DNA of 64,000 bases. Origin: Marivivens niveibacter. GTDB taxonomy: Bacteria > Pseudomonadota > Alphaproteobacteria > Rhodobacterales > Rhodobacteraceae. The position numbers and the translations under genes are program-made. Of this stretch, positions 35,371-44,976 are shown in pieces. Within the stretch, counting starts at the first letter, position 1; the number at the start of each line of letters is the position of its first letter. The stretch spans positions 682,001-746,000 of the forward strand of contig NZ_MSPP01000001.1 in the NCBI RefSeq assembly GCF_002150005.2, given 5' to 3'. The notes under the pieces were generated by a model that did not search any database, was not told where the DNA came from, and was given only the letters and a program-made list of their open reading frames with translations.

Positions 35371-36639
35371 ATGGCGAATACGACTGGCAGCGATAGCAAA
35401 AACACTCTTTACTGCAGCTTCTGCGGCAAAAGCCAGCACGAGGTGCGCAAGCTTATCGCGGGCCCGACGGTGTTTATCTGTGATGAATGCGTCGAACTGT
35501 GCATGGATATCATCCGCGAAGAAACGAAATCTTCGGGATTGAAGTCCACAGAAGGTGTACCAACTCCAACCGATATTTGTAAGGTTCTGGATGATTACGT
35601 CATCGGTCAGGCCCATGCGAAACGGGTTTTGGCGGTTGCTGTACATAACCACTATAAACGCCTGCATCATTCGTCGAAATCCGGCGATATCGAGCTGGCG
35701 AAATCCAACATCATGCTGATTGGCCCGACCGGTTGTGGTAAAACACTGCTGGCACAGACGTTGGCGCGCATCTTGGATGTGCCATTCACTATGGCTGATG
35801 CAACCACCCTGACCGAAGCCGGTTATGTGGGTGAAGACGTTGAAAATATCATTTTGAAGCTGCTTCAGGCGTCGGAATACAACGTTGAACGTGCGCAGCG
35901 CGGGATCGTCTATATCGATGAGGTCGATAAGATTACGCGCAAGTCGGACAACCCGTCGATCACGCGCGACGTATCTGGCGAAGGCGTGCAGCAGGCGCTA
36001 TTGAAGATTATGGAAGGCACCGTTGCATCGGTTCCACCACAGGGCGGTCGCAAGCATCCTCAGCAGGAATTCCTGCAGGTGGATACAACGAACATTCTGT
36101 TCATCTGTGGTGGTGCATTCGCTGGTCTGGATAAGATCATCGCGCAGCGCGGCAAGGGCACGTCGATGGGCTTTGGTGCTGACGTTCGCGAAGAGGACAG
36201 CCGCGGCGTTGGTGAAGTGTTTAAGGATTTGGAGCCAGAAGATCTGTTGAAATTCGGTCTGATCCCTGAATTTGTCGGTCGTCTGCCTGTGATCGCGACA
36301 CTGACCGATTTGGATGCGGACGCGTTGATTACAATTCTTACCGCACCGAAGAACGCGCTGGTCAAGCAGTATCAAAAGCTGTTCGAAATCGAAGGCGTGC
36401 AGCTGACCTTTACCGATGACGCGCTGCAGGCGATCGCAAACCGCGCGATCGAACGCAAAACCGGTGCACGTGGTCTGCGGTCCATCATGGAAGATATCTT
36501 GCTGGATACCATGTTCGACCTACCAGGCATGGACACTGTGACCGAGGTTGTCGTCAACGAAGAGGCTGTCGGACCGGACGCCAAACCGTTGATGATCTTT
36601 GGCGAAGACGCCAAAGAAGACAAAGCATCGGCAAGCTAA
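35371..36639 (+). CDS. clpX: ATP-dependent Clp protease ATP-binding subunit ClpX
   Basis: A 422-residue AAA+ unfoldase. The N-terminal zinc-binding domain has Cys15, Cys18, Cys37 and Cys40. Walker A is GPTGCGKT (118-125), the pore-1 loop is GYVGED (151-156), and Walker B is VYIDEVDKI. The [23 protein letters not shown] stretch and C-terminal sensor-2 region ([14 protein letters not shown]) follow. I use the ATG at 35371 (MANTTGSD) preceded by GAGGGACC; an upstream in-frame ATG at 35341 lacks a good SD. In this class ClpXP also controls cell-cycle regulators. Confidence 0.98.
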   Translation: MANTTGSDSKNTLYCSFCGKSQHEVRKLIAGPTVFICDECVELCMDIIREETKSSGLKSTEGVPTPTDICKVLDDYVIGQAHAKRVLAVAVHNHYKRLHHSSKSGDIELAKSNIMLIGPTGCGKTLLAQTLARILDVPFTMADATTLTEAGYVGEDVENIILKLLQASEYNVERAQRGIVYIDEVDKITRKSDNPSITRDVSGEGVQQALLKIMEGTVASVPPQGGRKHPQQEFLQVDTTNILFICGGAFAGLDKIIAQRGKGTSMGFGADVREEDSRGVGEVFKDLEPEDLLKFGLIPEFVGRLPVIATLTDLDADALITILTAPKNALVKQYQKLFEIEGVQLTFTDDALQAIANRAIERKTGARGLRSIMEDILLDTMFDLPGMDTVTEVVVNEEAVGPDAKPLMIFGEDAKEDKASAS

Positions 36640-36642
36640 TTC

Positions 36643-36669
36643 AAAACCGCCCTTCTGGGCGGTTTTTTT
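36643..36669 (+). terminator. Rho-independent terminator of clpX
   Basis: AAAACCGCCC/GGGCGGTTTT stem with TTCT loop and a T7 run, just past the clpX stop. Confidence 0.95.
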
Positions 36670-36739
36670 ATGCGCATAATCCCTCTGGACTGTGGCGGCT
36701 GTTTACGGCAAAGCCATTGCAAATTTAGGGGAGTCTCAG

Positions 36740-37099
36740 ATGACTATGAAACGTGTATTCACCGGCAGCCCGTTCGAAGAAAAAATGGCCTATTGCCGCG
36801 CTGTTGTTGCGGGCGGCTTCGTCCATGTTGCAGGCACCGTAGGTCAAGGCGACGATGTTGTTGAACAGTGCAAAGCCGCGCTGGCCACCATTTCTAACGC
36901 ATTGAAAGAGGCAGGCAGCGACCTGTCCAAAACAGTGCGTGTGACCTACTACCTGCCTGATGCGGCAGAGTTTGAACCTTGCTGGCCAACCCTGCGCGAA
37001 GCATTCGGTGCGAACCCACCTGCCGCGACCATGATCGAGGCGAACCTGATCGACCCGAAATACCGGATCGAGATCGAAGTAACTGCGCTGGCAGGCTAA
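36740..37099 (+). CDS. Rid-family (YjgF/YER057c) protein
   Basis: A 119-residue small trimeric-fold protein. RidA deaminates reactive enamine/imine intermediates such as 2-aminoacrylate, using a conserved arginine in its PAR motif. Here the matching stretch reads [11 protein letters not shown], with Ala96 where the arginine should be, so this is probably a non-canonical Rid subfamily that may not have the classical activity. IEIEVTA near the end is typical. I use the ATG at 36740 with GGGGAG upstream. Neighbours give no clear pathway. Confidence 0.85.
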   Translation: MTMKRVFTGSPFEEKMAYCRAVVAGGFVHVAGTVGQGDDVVEQCKAALATISNALKEAGSDLSKTVRVTYYLPDAAEFEPCWPTLREAFGANPPAATMIEANLIDPKYRIEIEVTALAG

Positions 37100-37181
37100 T
37101 TTCTGCGCTATACCCTTGCGGGCACTGGACCTTTGGTGCCCGTTGGGACATAACGTGACTGACGAATTAAGGGAGCGGTCC

Positions 37182-37565
37182 ATGGGCCTACTGAACTTCA
37201 TTAAACGTGTTCTGACTTGGTGGGACGGTCAAACCATTGGCACCCAACTGTTTACTTGGCGCAAAGGCGTCAAAGTGGGCGAGGACGAGCAGGGCAATGT
37301 GTTCTACAAAACTCGTGACGATTCCCGCCGCTGGGTCATCTTTAACGGTGAAATCGAAGCATCGCGCATCGCGCCTGAATGGCACGGATGGTTGCATCGC
37401 ACGTGGGATGAAACCCCATCTGAAAAACCTTTGGCACATAAAGCATGGGAAAAGCCGCATCAGGAAAACCTGACCGGTACTGCCTTTGCTTATGCGCCTT
37501 CCGGTTCGATCCGCCGCAATGACACGGTGGAACGTTCGGATTACGAGGCTTGGCAGCCCGAATAA
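37182..37565 (+). CDS. NADH:ubiquinone oxidoreductase accessory subunit, NDUFA12/B17.2-like
   Basis: A 127-residue protein homologous to the 17.2-kDa accessory subunit of complex I, found in alphaproteobacteria and mitochondria. [59 protein letters not shown] and the tail SDYEAWQPE are hallmark segments. It stabilises the peripheral/membrane arm junction. The start at 37182 has GGGAGCG upstream. It begins a run with mlaD and DUF2155 genes (13-bp gap, then 4-bp overlap). Confidence 0.95.
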   Translation: MGLLNFIKRVLTWWDGQTIGTQLFTWRKGVKVGEDEQGNVFYKTRDDSRRWVIFNGEIEASRIAPEWHGWLHRTWDETPSEKPLAHKAWEKPHQENLTGTAFAYAPSGSIRRNDTVERSDYEAWQPE

Positions 37566-37578
37566 GGATACCGCCTGA

Positions 37579-38025
37579 ATGGCAACTTCCGTAACAGAAA
37601 CCATAGTTGGGGCGGCTGTATTGGCCGTCGCCGGTGGTTTTTTGGCGTATTCATCGCAATTCGCGGATCTGGGCGGATCGGGTAGTTACGAACTTACCGC
37701 GTCGTTCCGTTCGATCGAAGGCGTCAGTGTCGGCACTGACGTTCGCATGGTTGGCGTCAAGGTTGGCCGCGTAACAGACATCGCGCTAGATACCGAATTA
37801 TTCCGTGCCACGACCGTATTATCTCTACAGTACGGTGTGCCTGTGCCTGATGATAGCACCGCGATCATTGCGTCCGAAGGTTTGTTAGGTGGTAATTTCG
37901 TCGAAATTCTACCGGGTGCATCGTTCGATAACTACGCGGCTGGGGCCGAGATTTTGGATACCCAAGGTTCGGTAAGCCTTATGAATTTGCTACTAAAATT
38001 TGTATCGGGCGGAGGCGACGAATGA
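37579..38025 (+). CDS. mlaD: MlaD-like MCE-domain protein
   Basis: A 148-residue membrane-anchored periplasmic lipid-binding protein: one N-terminal helix (TIVGAAVLAVAGGFLAYSSQF) then an MCE domain (YELTASFRSIEGVSVGTDVRMVGVKVGRV). MlaD carries phospholipids for retrograde transport from the outer membrane. The other Mla genes are not nearby in this window. The last 4 bp overlap the DUF2155 start. Confidence 0.93.
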   Translation: MATSVTETIVGAAVLAVAGGFLAYSSQFADLGGSGSYELTASFRSIEGVSVGTDVRMVGVKVGRVTDIALDTELFRATTVLSLQYGVPVPDDSTAIIASEGLLGGNFVEILPGASFDNYAAGAEILDTQGSVSLMNLLLKFVSGGGDE

Positions 38026-38378
38026 TCCGCGCTATTGCTTTTGTAGCTGCTATGTTGGCAACCCCTGCGTTTGCACAGGATGCGGCCAATGCGAATGGCG
38101 CTGATCTGCGTTTGTTGGACAAAATCTCAGGTCAAGTGACCACGCTGAACCTATCGGTAGGGGATCGTGCGACAGTTGGCCATTTGCAGGTCGTTCTGAA
38201 TGAATGCCGCTATCCCGTGGATAACCCGTCGGGTGATGCTTTTGCAGAACTGACAGCCTACTATAACAACCAAGCAGACCCCGTATTTGATGGTTGGATG
38301 ATCGCCTCTGCGCCTGCGCTAAGCGCGATGGAACACCCCCGTTACGACGTTTGGGTTGTCCGCTGTATCACGTCCTGA
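38022..38378 (+). CDS. DUF2155 periplasmic protein
   Basis: A 118-residue protein with signal peptide (MIRAIAFVAAMLATPAFAQ, cleavage after AFA) and a DUF2155 domain: LRLLDKISGQVTTLNLSVGD, VVLNECRYPVDNPSGDAFAEL, FDGWMIASAPALSAMEHPRYDVWVVRC. Two cysteines could form a disulfide. Function unknown, probably envelope-related given the coupled mlaD. The 3' end overlaps convergent aat by 37 bp. Confidence 0.9.
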   Translation: MIRAIAFVAAMLATPAFAQDAANANGADLRLLDKISGQVTTLNLSVGDRATVGHLQVVLNECRYPVDNPSGDAFAELTAYYNNQADPVFDGWMIASAPALSAMEHPRYDVWVVRCITS

Positions 38379-38992
38379 GCGGACGCGACCGTTTCCACAG
38401 AATAAAAATCAGCCGGTTTTTGCAGGGCTTTGAATAATTGCGCGCGATAGTCGACGCGAGGAATTTCAATGCCACCCAATGACGCCAAATGCGGTGTCAG
38501 GAATTGCGTGTCAAACAGGGTATAGCCGCATTCCCGCAAATGATCGGTCAGCCAAGCCAGCGCCATTTTCGATGCATTTGTTCGGCGTGAAAACATGCTT
38601 TCACCGAAAAACGCGCTGCCTAATGCGATACCATAACTGCCACCAACGAGCGTTTCGCTTTCCCACACTTCGACACTATGGGCGACGCCTAGATCAAACA
38701 ATTGGCTATATAGGTCAAAAATCGTATCGCTGATCCACGTTTCTTCGCGGTCTGCACAGCCTGCCATCACGTCCCGAAATGCGGTGTCATAACTGATGCG
38801 CCATTCGGATTTCCGCATCGCTTTGGCCAATGATCGCGAGATGTGGAATTGGTCTAATGGGATAATGCCACGCAGTTTGGGATCGACCCAGAAAATTTCA
38901 GGATCATCGCGGGATTCCGACATCGGAAATACCCCCGCCGCGTAGGCGTTGATCAATAATTCTGGGGTCAAGGCAGGGGGCGTGTCGCGCAT
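38342..38992 (-). CDS. aat: Leucyl/phenylalanyl-tRNA--protein transferase
   Basis: A 216-residue L/F-transferase that adds Leu or Phe to proteins with N-terminal Arg or Lys, marking them for ClpS-ClpAP degradation. Typical segments are LLINAYAAGVFPM, FWVDPKLRGIIPL, SWISDTI-like EETWISDTIFDLY, VGGSYGIALGSAFFGESMFS and LFDTQFLTPHLASLGG. The size is normal for alphaproteobacteria. It overlaps DUF2155 at its 3' end. A terminator between accC and this gene suggests its own promoter. Confidence 0.96.
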   Translation of the reverse strand: MRDTPPALTPELLINAYAAGVFPMSESRDDPEIFWVDPKLRGIIPLDQFHISRSLAKAMRKSEWRISYDTAFRDVMAGCADREETWISDTIFDLYSQLFDLGVAHSVEVWESETLVGGSYGIALGSAFFGESMFSRRTNASKMALAWLTDHLRECGYTLFDTQFLTPHLASLGGIEIPRVDYRAQLFKALQKPADFYSVETVASAQDVIQRTTQTS

Positions 38993-39020
38993 GTTTGAAC
39001 TTTACGCCCAAACGTTCCGC

Positions 39021-39051
39021 AAAAAAAGAGCGCGCCCCAATTTGGGGCGCG
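39021..39051 (-). terminator. Rho-independent terminator of the accBC operon
   Basis: CGCGCCCCA/TGGGGCGCG stem with ATT loop (39031-39051), followed on the minus strand by CTCTTTTTTT. Confidence 0.85.
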
Positions 39052-39057
39052 GTCTGA

Positions 39058-40407
39058 TTAGTTTTCGATGTTGGCAGCCAGCCATTTTTCCAGCCAGTGA
39101 ATGTTGTAATTCCCTGTTTGGATGTCTGGTTCAGCCAGCAGTGCGTGGAACAGCGGCACAGTGGTTTCGACGCCATCGATGATCAATTCGCCCAAGGCGC
39201 GGTTCAAACGCGCCAGCGCTTCGGTGCGGTCTGCGCCGTGAACGATCAGTTTGCCGATCAAGCTGTCGTAGTAGGGCGGGATGGAATAGCCCTGATACAG
39301 CGCCGAATCCATACGAACGCCCAAACCACCCGGAGCGTGGTACTGCGAAATCTTACCCGGACATGGGGTGAAATTCGGCAGACGTTCCGCGTTGATACGA
39401 ACCTCAATCGCGTGACCGTTGATTTTCAGGTCGTCTTGGGTGAACGACAGTTTGTTACCAGCGGCAACATTGATCTGTTCGCGCACCAGATCGACACCAA
39501 AGATGCCTTCGGTCACTGGGTGTTCCACCTGCAAACGGGTGTTCATTTCGATGAAATAGAACTCGCCGTCTTCGTACAGGAATTCGATGGTGCCTGCGCC
39601 GGAATAGCCCATTTTGGCAATCGCGTTGGCACAGATGTCACCGATGCGCTTGCGCTCTTCTTCGGTGATGCAGGGGCCTGGGGCCTCTTCGAATACCTTT
39701 TGGTGGCGACGCTGCAGCGAACAATCGCGTTCGCCCAAGTGCACGCCGTTGCCCTGACCATCGCCGAACACCTGAATTTCGATGTGGCGTGGCTTCTGGA
39801 GGTATTTCTCCATGTAGACTTCGTCGTTACCGAAGGCCGCTTTTGCTTCGGAACGGGCGGTGCGGAACGCGGTTTCGATTTCTTTTTCCGATAGGGCAAC
39901 CTTCATCCCGCGGCCACCGCCGCCGGCGGTCGCTTTGATGATGACGGGGTAACCCATGTCTGCCGCAACTTTTTTCGCGGTTTCCAGATCAGGCACACCG
40001 CCGTCAGAACCGGGCACAACTGGGATACCCAGCTCTTTTGCGGTTTCTTTTGCGGTGATTTTGTCGCCCATCATACGGATGTGCGCAGCCGACGGACCGA
40101 TAAAGGTCAGGTCGTGATCTTCGACCACCTGAACAAAGGCCGCGTTTTCAGACAGGAAACCATAGCCCGGGTGGATCGCTTGGGCGCCGGTGATTTCGCA
40201 GGCCGAAATGATCGCAGGAAAGTTCAGGTAGGATGACGCGGACGAAGGCGGGCCGATACAGATCGCTTCGTCCGCCATGCGGACGTGCATCGCGTCGGCG
40301 TCAGCGGTCGAATGGACCGCTACCGATTTGATACCCATTTCGCGGCAGGCGCGCACGACCCGAAGGGCGATTTCGCCGCGGTTCGCAATGAGGATTTTAT
40401 CGAACAT
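39058..40407 (-). CDS. accC: Acetyl-CoA carboxylase, biotin carboxylase subunit
   Basis: A 449-residue ATP-grasp enzyme that carboxylates biotin on AccB for malonyl-CoA and fatty acid synthesis. [17 protein letters not shown], the Gly-rich ATP lid ([10 protein letters not shown]), [14 protein letters not shown] and [16 protein letters not shown] are diagnostic. Length is normal. It follows accB after 10 bp in one operon. Confidence 0.98.
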   Translation of the reverse strand: MFDKILIANRGEIALRVVRACREMGIKSVAVHSTADADAMHVRMADEAICIGPPSSASSYLNFPAIISACEITGAQAIHPGYGFLSENAAFVQVVEDHDLTFIGPSAAHIRMMGDKITAKETAKELGIPVVPGSDGGVPDLETAKKVAADMGYPVIIKATAGGGGRGMKVALSEKEIETAFRTARSEAKAAFGNDEVYMEKYLQKPRHIEIQVFGDGQGNGVHLGERDCSLQRRHQKVFEEAPGPCITEEERKRIGDICANAIAKMGYSGAGTIEFLYEDGEFYFIEMNTRLQVEHPVTEGIFGVDLVREQINVAAGNKLSFTQDDLKINGHAIEVRINAERLPNFTPCPGKISQYHAPGGLGVRMDSALYQGYSIPPYYDSLIGKLIVHGADRTEALARLNRALGELIIDGVETTVPLFHALLAEPDIQTGNYNIHWLEKWLAANIEN

Positions 40408-40417
40408 TGGACAGGCC

Positions 40418-40918
40418 TTATTCGATGATAACCAGAGGCGCGCCGAATTCGACAGGCGATCCGTCTTCGACCAGAATGCGTTTCACGGTGCCCGATTTTG
40501 GCGACGGGATCTGGTTCATGGTTTTCATCGCTTCGACGATCAGCAGGGTGTCGCCTTCTTTGATGGACTGACCAACCGAAATGAATGCAGCTGCGCCTGG
40601 TTCTGGCGACAGATACGCGGTGCCGACCATTGGCGAAGTCACGGCGCCCGGGTGCGATGCTGGATCGTCGTTCGATGCAGCGGCAGGTGCAGGGGCAGCA
40701 GCGGCTGGCGCGGCGGCAGCAGGAGCTGCGGCGGCTGGGGCAGGGGCGGCAGCAACGGTTTGTACAACGTTCTGCTGACGGCTGACGCGGACGTTCAGGC
40801 TGTCGTTTTCACCGTAATCGCGAACAACCTCTAGTTCGGTCAGTTCGTTTTCGCGCAGTAGTTCCGCCAGTGCGCGGATAAAGCTCACATCGCCGTCGTG
40901 GCTGCGTTCTTTGCTCAT
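40418..40918 (-). CDS. accB: Acetyl-CoA carboxylase biotin carboxyl carrier protein
   Basis: A 166-residue carrier. The N-terminal domain ([12 protein letters not shown]) is joined by an Ala/Pro linker (about 56-82) to the biotinyl domain, with the biotin lysine Lys132 in EAMKTMN and the protruding thumb region before it. The start at 40918 (MSKERSHD) has GAGGACAC upstream; the frame extends to 40942. It is the first gene of accBC. Confidence 0.97.
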   Translation of the reverse strand: MSKERSHDGDVSFIRALAELLRENELTELEVVRDYGENDSLNVRVSRQQNVVQTVAAAPAPAAAAPAAAAPAAAAPAPAAASNDDPASHPGAVTSPMVGTAYLSPEPGAAAFISVGQSIKEGDTLLIVEAMKTMNQIPSPKSGTVKRILVEDGSPVEFGAPLVIIE

Positions 40919-41046
40919 AAGTGTCCTCGGCCTTTTTGCCATTACGTTGCGTCCGCAAGACGTTTTGCGGTTGATACGGGCTTATACGCCAAGGAACGGG
41001 GGCTGCAAAGCATATCCCATATCAAATTAGGGGGAATAAACGCGAA

Positions 41047-41071
41047 CTGGCCCATGCACTGCACGGGCCAG
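41047..41071 (-). terminator. Candidate terminator after livF
   Basis: CTGGCCC/GGGCCAG 7-bp arms continue, past a G-U, into TGCA/TGCA. It lies 36 bp past the livF stop. The T tract on the minus strand is weak (TTCGCGTTTATT). Confidence 0.55.
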
Positions 41072-41107
41072 TAAGAATGTTTCACATGAATGTATCTGCG
41101 TGAAAGA

Positions 41108-41857
41108 TCAGATCGCCAGGTATTTGGCGCGCAGGGCTTCGTCCTCTAGCACCTCTTTGGCAGAGCCGTCGAACACCACGGTGCCCGTGTCCAAAATCAC
41201 CGCGCGATCCGCCAAAGTCAGCGCCGCAACAGCGTTTTGTTCCACGATAATGGTCGTGATGCCCTGATCTCGGATGATGTTCAGCGTTTTCGCGATTTCC
41301 TGAACGATCACCGGTGCCAGACCTTCGTATGGTTCGTCCAGCAAAAGCACTTTGATGTCGCGGGCCAGAGCCCGTGCGATGGCCAACATCTGCTGTTCGC
41401 CGCCCGAAAGGGTTACGCCTTCTTGGGTGCGGCGTTCTTTTAGGCGCGGGAACAGTTCATAGATGCGGTCCAGCGACCAACCGATTGGCGGGGCGATTTG
41501 GGCCAGTTTCAGGTTTTCTTCGACCGTGAGGCCGGGGATGATGCGGCGGTCTTCGGGGACCAGCGCGATACCAGCGGCGGCGGCCTGATGCGATTTCATG
41601 TTGTGCAATGGCTGGTGGTCCAGCCAAATTTCACCATGTTTCAGTTCAGGATCATCCATGCGCGCCAAGGCTCGCAAGGTAGATGTTTTGCCCGCGCCGT
41701 TACGGCCCAGCAACGCCAGAATTTCGCCTTCGTGGATGTCAAAGCTGACGCCCTGCACGATATAGCTTTCGCCATAATAGGCCTGAATGTCCCAAACGCT
41801 GAGGTATTTGGGATGGGTGGCGGCGTTGTTCACATTTTTGTCGAACGGTTTGTTCAT
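41108..41857 (-). CDS. livF: Branched-chain amino acid/amide-type ABC transporter ATPase (LivF)
   Basis: A 249-residue ATPase. Walker A GRNGAGKTS, the signature TLSGGEQQMLAIARALA, Walker B VLLLDEPYEGLAP and EDRRIIPGLTVEENL are LivF-type. It energises uptake together with LivG. It is the last gene of a livK-H-M-G-F operon; 11 bp from livG. Confidence 0.96.
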   Translation of the reverse strand: MNKPFDKNVNNAATHPKYLSVWDIQAYYGESYIVQGVSFDIHEGEILALLGRNGAGKTSTLRALARMDDPELKHGEIWLDHQPLHNMKSHQAAAAGIALVPEDRRIIPGLTVEENLKLAQIAPPIGWSLDRIYELFPRLKERRTQEGVTLSGGEQQMLAIARALARDIKVLLLDEPYEGLAPVIVQEIAKTLNIIRDQGITTIIVEQNAVAALTLADRAVILDTGTVVFDGSAKEVLEDEALRAKYLAI

Positions 41858-41868
41858 AATCAGCCCCC

Positions 41869-42627
41869 TTAGACCTGCGCCTCACCCAGATACGCTTCGC
41901 GTACTTTGGGGTGGCCTTTGATGTTTTCTGGCGTTTCTTCGACCAGCGGCGTGCCTTGGGCCAGAACGGTGATGCGTTCGGCCAAGGAAAACACAACGTG
42001 CATGTCGTGTTCGATGATCGCCATGGTGATGTCGCGCTTTTCCTTGATCTCTTTTAGCAGATCGATGGTGTTGTTGGTGTCAGCGCGCGCCATACCTGCG
42101 GTTGGTTCGTCCAGCAGCAACAGTTTCGGGTTCTGCACCAGACACATCGCCATTTCCAAACGACGTTTGTCACCGCGCGACATGGACCCTGCATGCATGT
42201 TGCGTTTGTCCAGCATGTTCACGTCAGCCAGCATTTGTTCGGCCTGTTCGACGATGTCTTTTTCGCTAGCCACGGCTTCGACTGCGTGCAGGCGGAATGC
42301 GCCGTCACGTTTGGCAAAGCAGGGGATCATCACGTTTTCGATCACCGACAGATCGGTAAAGATTTCCGGTGTTTGGAACACGCGGGAAATGCCCATCTGG
42401 TTGATTTCATGCGGTTTACGCCCCAGCACCGATTGCCCGTCGAACATAACCGAACCCGAATCCGGGATCAGTTTGCCCACCAGACAGTTCAGCAGGGTGG
42501 ATTTACCGGCCCCATTCGGGCCGATAATTGCGTGAACGGTGTTTTCTTTGATGCTTAGGTTCACATCACCCAGCGCTTGCAAACCACCAAAGCGTTTGTT
42601 GACGCCTTTGACTTCTAGAATACCCAT
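41869..42627 (-). CDS. livG: Branched-chain amino acid/amide-type ABC transporter ATPase (LivG)
   Basis: A 252-residue ATPase starting with KRFGGLQALGDVNLSI. It has Walker A GPNGAGKST, the LivG-specific GISRVFQTPEIF, MSRGDKRRLEMAMCL as an atypical signature (SRGDKR in place of SGGQQR), and Walker B LLLLDEPTAGM. Twelve bp from livM. The changed signature is worth noting but is seen in related amide-type transporters. Confidence 0.95.
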   Translation of the reverse strand: MGILEVKGVNKRFGGLQALGDVNLSIKENTVHAIIGPNGAGKSTLLNCLVGKLIPDSGSVMFDGQSVLGRKPHEINQMGISRVFQTPEIFTDLSVIENVMIPCFAKRDGAFRLHAVEAVASEKDIVEQAEQMLADVNMLDKRNMHAGSMSRGDKRRLEMAMCLVQNPKLLLLDEPTAGMARADTNNTIDLLKEIKEKRDITMAIIEHDMHVVFSLAERITVLAQGTPLVEETPENIKGHPKVREAYLGEAQV

Positions 42628-42639
42628 TTTGGTGTCTCC

Positions 42640-43836
42640 TTATTCCGCAGGCGTCTGCGATGTTTCTTCTTTGGATTTGCCGCGGTTTTTCATCCAGGAG
42701 CGAACGCGTTGACCGCCTTCGACCAGGCCACCAGGCAAGAAGATAACAACAAGCATAAAGATCAGACCCAAGGTGAGGTGCCAGCCTTTACCGATGAACG
42801 GGTAGATGATCGCAACGATCAGATCCTCTAGGCCGTCAGGCAGGAACGCGAACCAGCTGTGCAGGATGTCGCTGTTGATCTTGGAGATGATGTTTTCCAT
42901 GTATTTGATCATACCAGCGCCCAGAACAGGGCCGAACAGGGTGCCGACACCGCCCAGAATGGTCATCAGAACGACTTCGCCCGATTGTGTCCAGAACATG
43001 CGTTCCGCACCAGCCAGAGGGTCCATCGATGCCATCAGTGCGCCAGCCAAACCGGCATACATGCCAGAGATGACAAAAGCTGCCAGCGTGTATGGTTTTG
43101 GGTTCACACCAGTGTAGTTCAGACGCTGCTGGTTCGATTTGATCGCACGCAGGGTCAGGCCGAACGGCGACCGGAAAATGCGGACGGACAGATAGAATGC
43201 GACCAGCATGATAAGAGCGCAGAAATAGTACCCAAAGTTAAAGGTAAATTCCCATGCGCCCACAGGCACCGTGGTGGATGCACGCATTTCGACGCCAAAC
43301 AGCGATGGGGTCGGAATATTGCCTTCGGGCGTTGCGGAAATACCCAAGATGCGTGGATCGTCCAGCGCCAGCTGTAGGCCCGTTTCACCGCCCGTGATCG
43401 GTGTCAGAACCGAATAGGCCAGTGCGAACATCATCATCGCAAACGCAAGCGTCAGGATCGAAAAGTAGATGCCCGAACGGCGCAGCGACACATAACCAAT
43501 GACCACAGCGAACAGGCCCGACATGATAACCGCCAGAATGATCGCAGGGATGACGTTCATGCTCAGCAGTTTGAACATCCAAACCGCCGAATAGGACCCA
43601 ATGCCCAAGAATGCGGCGTGACCGAACGATAGGTAGCCTGTCAGGCCGAACAGAATGTTAAACCCGATGGCAAAGATGCCAAAGATAACAAAGCGTTGCA
43701 TCAGGTCAGGGTAGCCCGCGTTGAACTGCGCCATGGCAGAGTCGACGGGGAACGGGTTCAGGATGAAGGGCGCGAAAATAGTTAGCGCCGCAACAACCAG
43801 CAAAATAGTGGTGTCTTGTTTGTTTAGACCCAGCAT
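42640..43836 (-). CDS. livM: Branched-chain amino acid/amide-type ABC permease (LivM)
   Basis: A 398-residue permease with 9-10 helices and the family motif [13 protein letters not shown] near helix 3, then [39 protein letters not shown] as the coupling region. A periplasmic insertion (about 150-185) is present. The C-terminal tail is charged ([15 protein letters not shown]). It lies 2 bp from livH. Confidence 0.95.
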   Translation of the reverse strand: MLGLNKQDTTILLVVAALTIFAPFILNPFPVDSAMAQFNAGYPDLMQRFVIFGIFAIGFNILFGLTGYLSFGHAAFLGIGSYSAVWMFKLLSMNVIPAIILAVIMSGLFAVVIGYVSLRRSGIYFSILTLAFAMMMFALAYSVLTPITGGETGLQLALDDPRILGISATPEGNIPTPSLFGVEMRASTTVPVGAWEFTFNFGYYFCALIMLVAFYLSVRIFRSPFGLTLRAIKSNQQRLNYTGVNPKPYTLAAFVISGMYAGLAGALMASMDPLAGAERMFWTQSGEVVLMTILGGVGTLFGPVLGAGMIKYMENIISKINSDILHSWFAFLPDGLEDLIVAIIYPFIGKGWHLTLGLIFMLVVIFLPGGLVEGGQRVRSWMKNRGKSKEETSQTPAE

Positions 43837-43838
43837 AA

Positions 43839-44870
43839 TTATTCCTCCATCACGCCTTTGCGACCCATCAGGCCACGTGGACGCGTAAGCAGAACGATGA
43901 TGGCGACCAGATAGATGATGACCTGGTTGATACCTGGGATGAGGTCGATGACTTCACGCATCGAGGCAAAGCTTTCCAGAATGCCCAGCAGGAACCCTGC
44001 CAGAACGGCGCCGCCCAGACTGCCCATGCCGCCGACAACAACCACAACGAACGACAGAACAAGGAAATCCATGCCCATGTGGTAGTTCGGCGGGTTAATC
44101 GGCACGTACATAACGCCAGCCAGACCAGCGACTGCAGCCGCGATGCCGAACATGATGGTGAAACGTTTATCGATATCGATACCCAGCAGACCTACAGTTT
44201 CACGGTCAGCCATACCAGCGCGTACAACCATGCCAAAGGTGGTGAATTGCAGGAATGCAAAGACACAGCCAATAACGATTGCAGCAAAGCAGAAGTAGAT
44301 CAGGCGCCAGTAAGGATAGATGATGGTGTTAGGGTCCAGACCGATCATAGCGCCAAAATCAAACGATCCTTTGAACGCCTCGGGGGCGGCAGTTGGGATC
44401 GGGTTTGCGCCAAAATAGTACTTGATGACCTCTTGCAGCACGATCGCCAGACCAAAAGTCACAAGGATTTGGTCAGCGTGTGGGCGTTTGTAGAAATGTT
44501 TGATCAGACCGCGCTCCATGATGACGCCAACAAGGATCATCACAGGGATCGCAAACAGGATCGACAGCGGAACGGACCAGTCGATGATCGCAGCGCCGGC
44601 GGATTCGCCGAACCAATCATAGACATAGGGCACGTCTTCCTTGAGTGGATTGCCCAAAAAGTCGGTTTTGCCTTCGACCAGCACTTCGTGGCTGGCAGAC
44701 AGGATACGGCTAAGCGTGACCGCGCAGAACGCGCCGATCATGAACAGCGCCCCATGCGCAAAGTTCACAACGCCCAGTGTGCCGAAGATGAGTGTAAGCC
44801 CCAGCGCAATCAGCGCATAGGCCGAGCCTTTATCAAGCCCGTTTAGAATTTGAAGAATAATAGCGTCCAT
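43839..44870 (-). CDS. livH: Branched-chain amino acid/amide-type ABC permease (LivH)
   Basis: A 343-residue permease. [42 protein letters not shown] is the typical start, split by helices. [21 protein letters not shown] is the coupling helix. A roughly 45-residue soluble insertion ([21 protein letters not shown] region) after helix 2 makes it longer than E. coli LivH. Pairs with LivM. Confidence 0.95.
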   Translation of the reverse strand: MDAIILQILNGLDKGSAYALIALGLTLIFGTLGVVNFAHGALFMIGAFCAVTLSRILSASHEVLVEGKTDFLGNPLKEDVPYVYDWFGESAGAAIIDWSVPLSILFAIPVMILVGVIMERGLIKHFYKRPHADQILVTFGLAIVLQEVIKYYFGANPIPTAAPEAFKGSFDFGAMIGLDPNTIIYPYWRLIYFCFAAIVIGCVFAFLQFTTFGMVVRAGMADRETVGLLGIDIDKRFTIMFGIAAAVAGLAGVMYVPINPPNYHMGMDFLVLSFVVVVVGGMGSLGGAVLAGFLLGILESFASMREVIDLIPGINQVIIYLVAIIVLLTRPRGLMGRKGVMEE

Positions 44871-44936
44871 TGTCCCACCTCTGAGGGTCGGATTGCATCA
44901 TGCAGCCCAGTTTGTGCCGTAGGGGATTTGTTGATT

Positions 44937-44962
44937 GGCAGGCAGCGGTTGTGCTGCCTGCC
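44937..44962 (-). terminator. 10-bp hairpin between the binding-protein gene and livH
   Basis: GGCAGGCAGC (44937-44946) and GCTGCCTGCC (44953-44962) are exact complements with a 6-base loop. On the minus strand no T run follows, so it probably stabilises the binding-protein mRNA or causes partial termination, raising binding protein over permease. Confidence 0.65.
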
Positions 44963-44976
44963 TTTCGATAGGTCGA

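Noticed and set aside
39097-39894. 265-codon frame opposite accC
   Set aside because: Shadow of a highly conserved gene; low-complexity composition.
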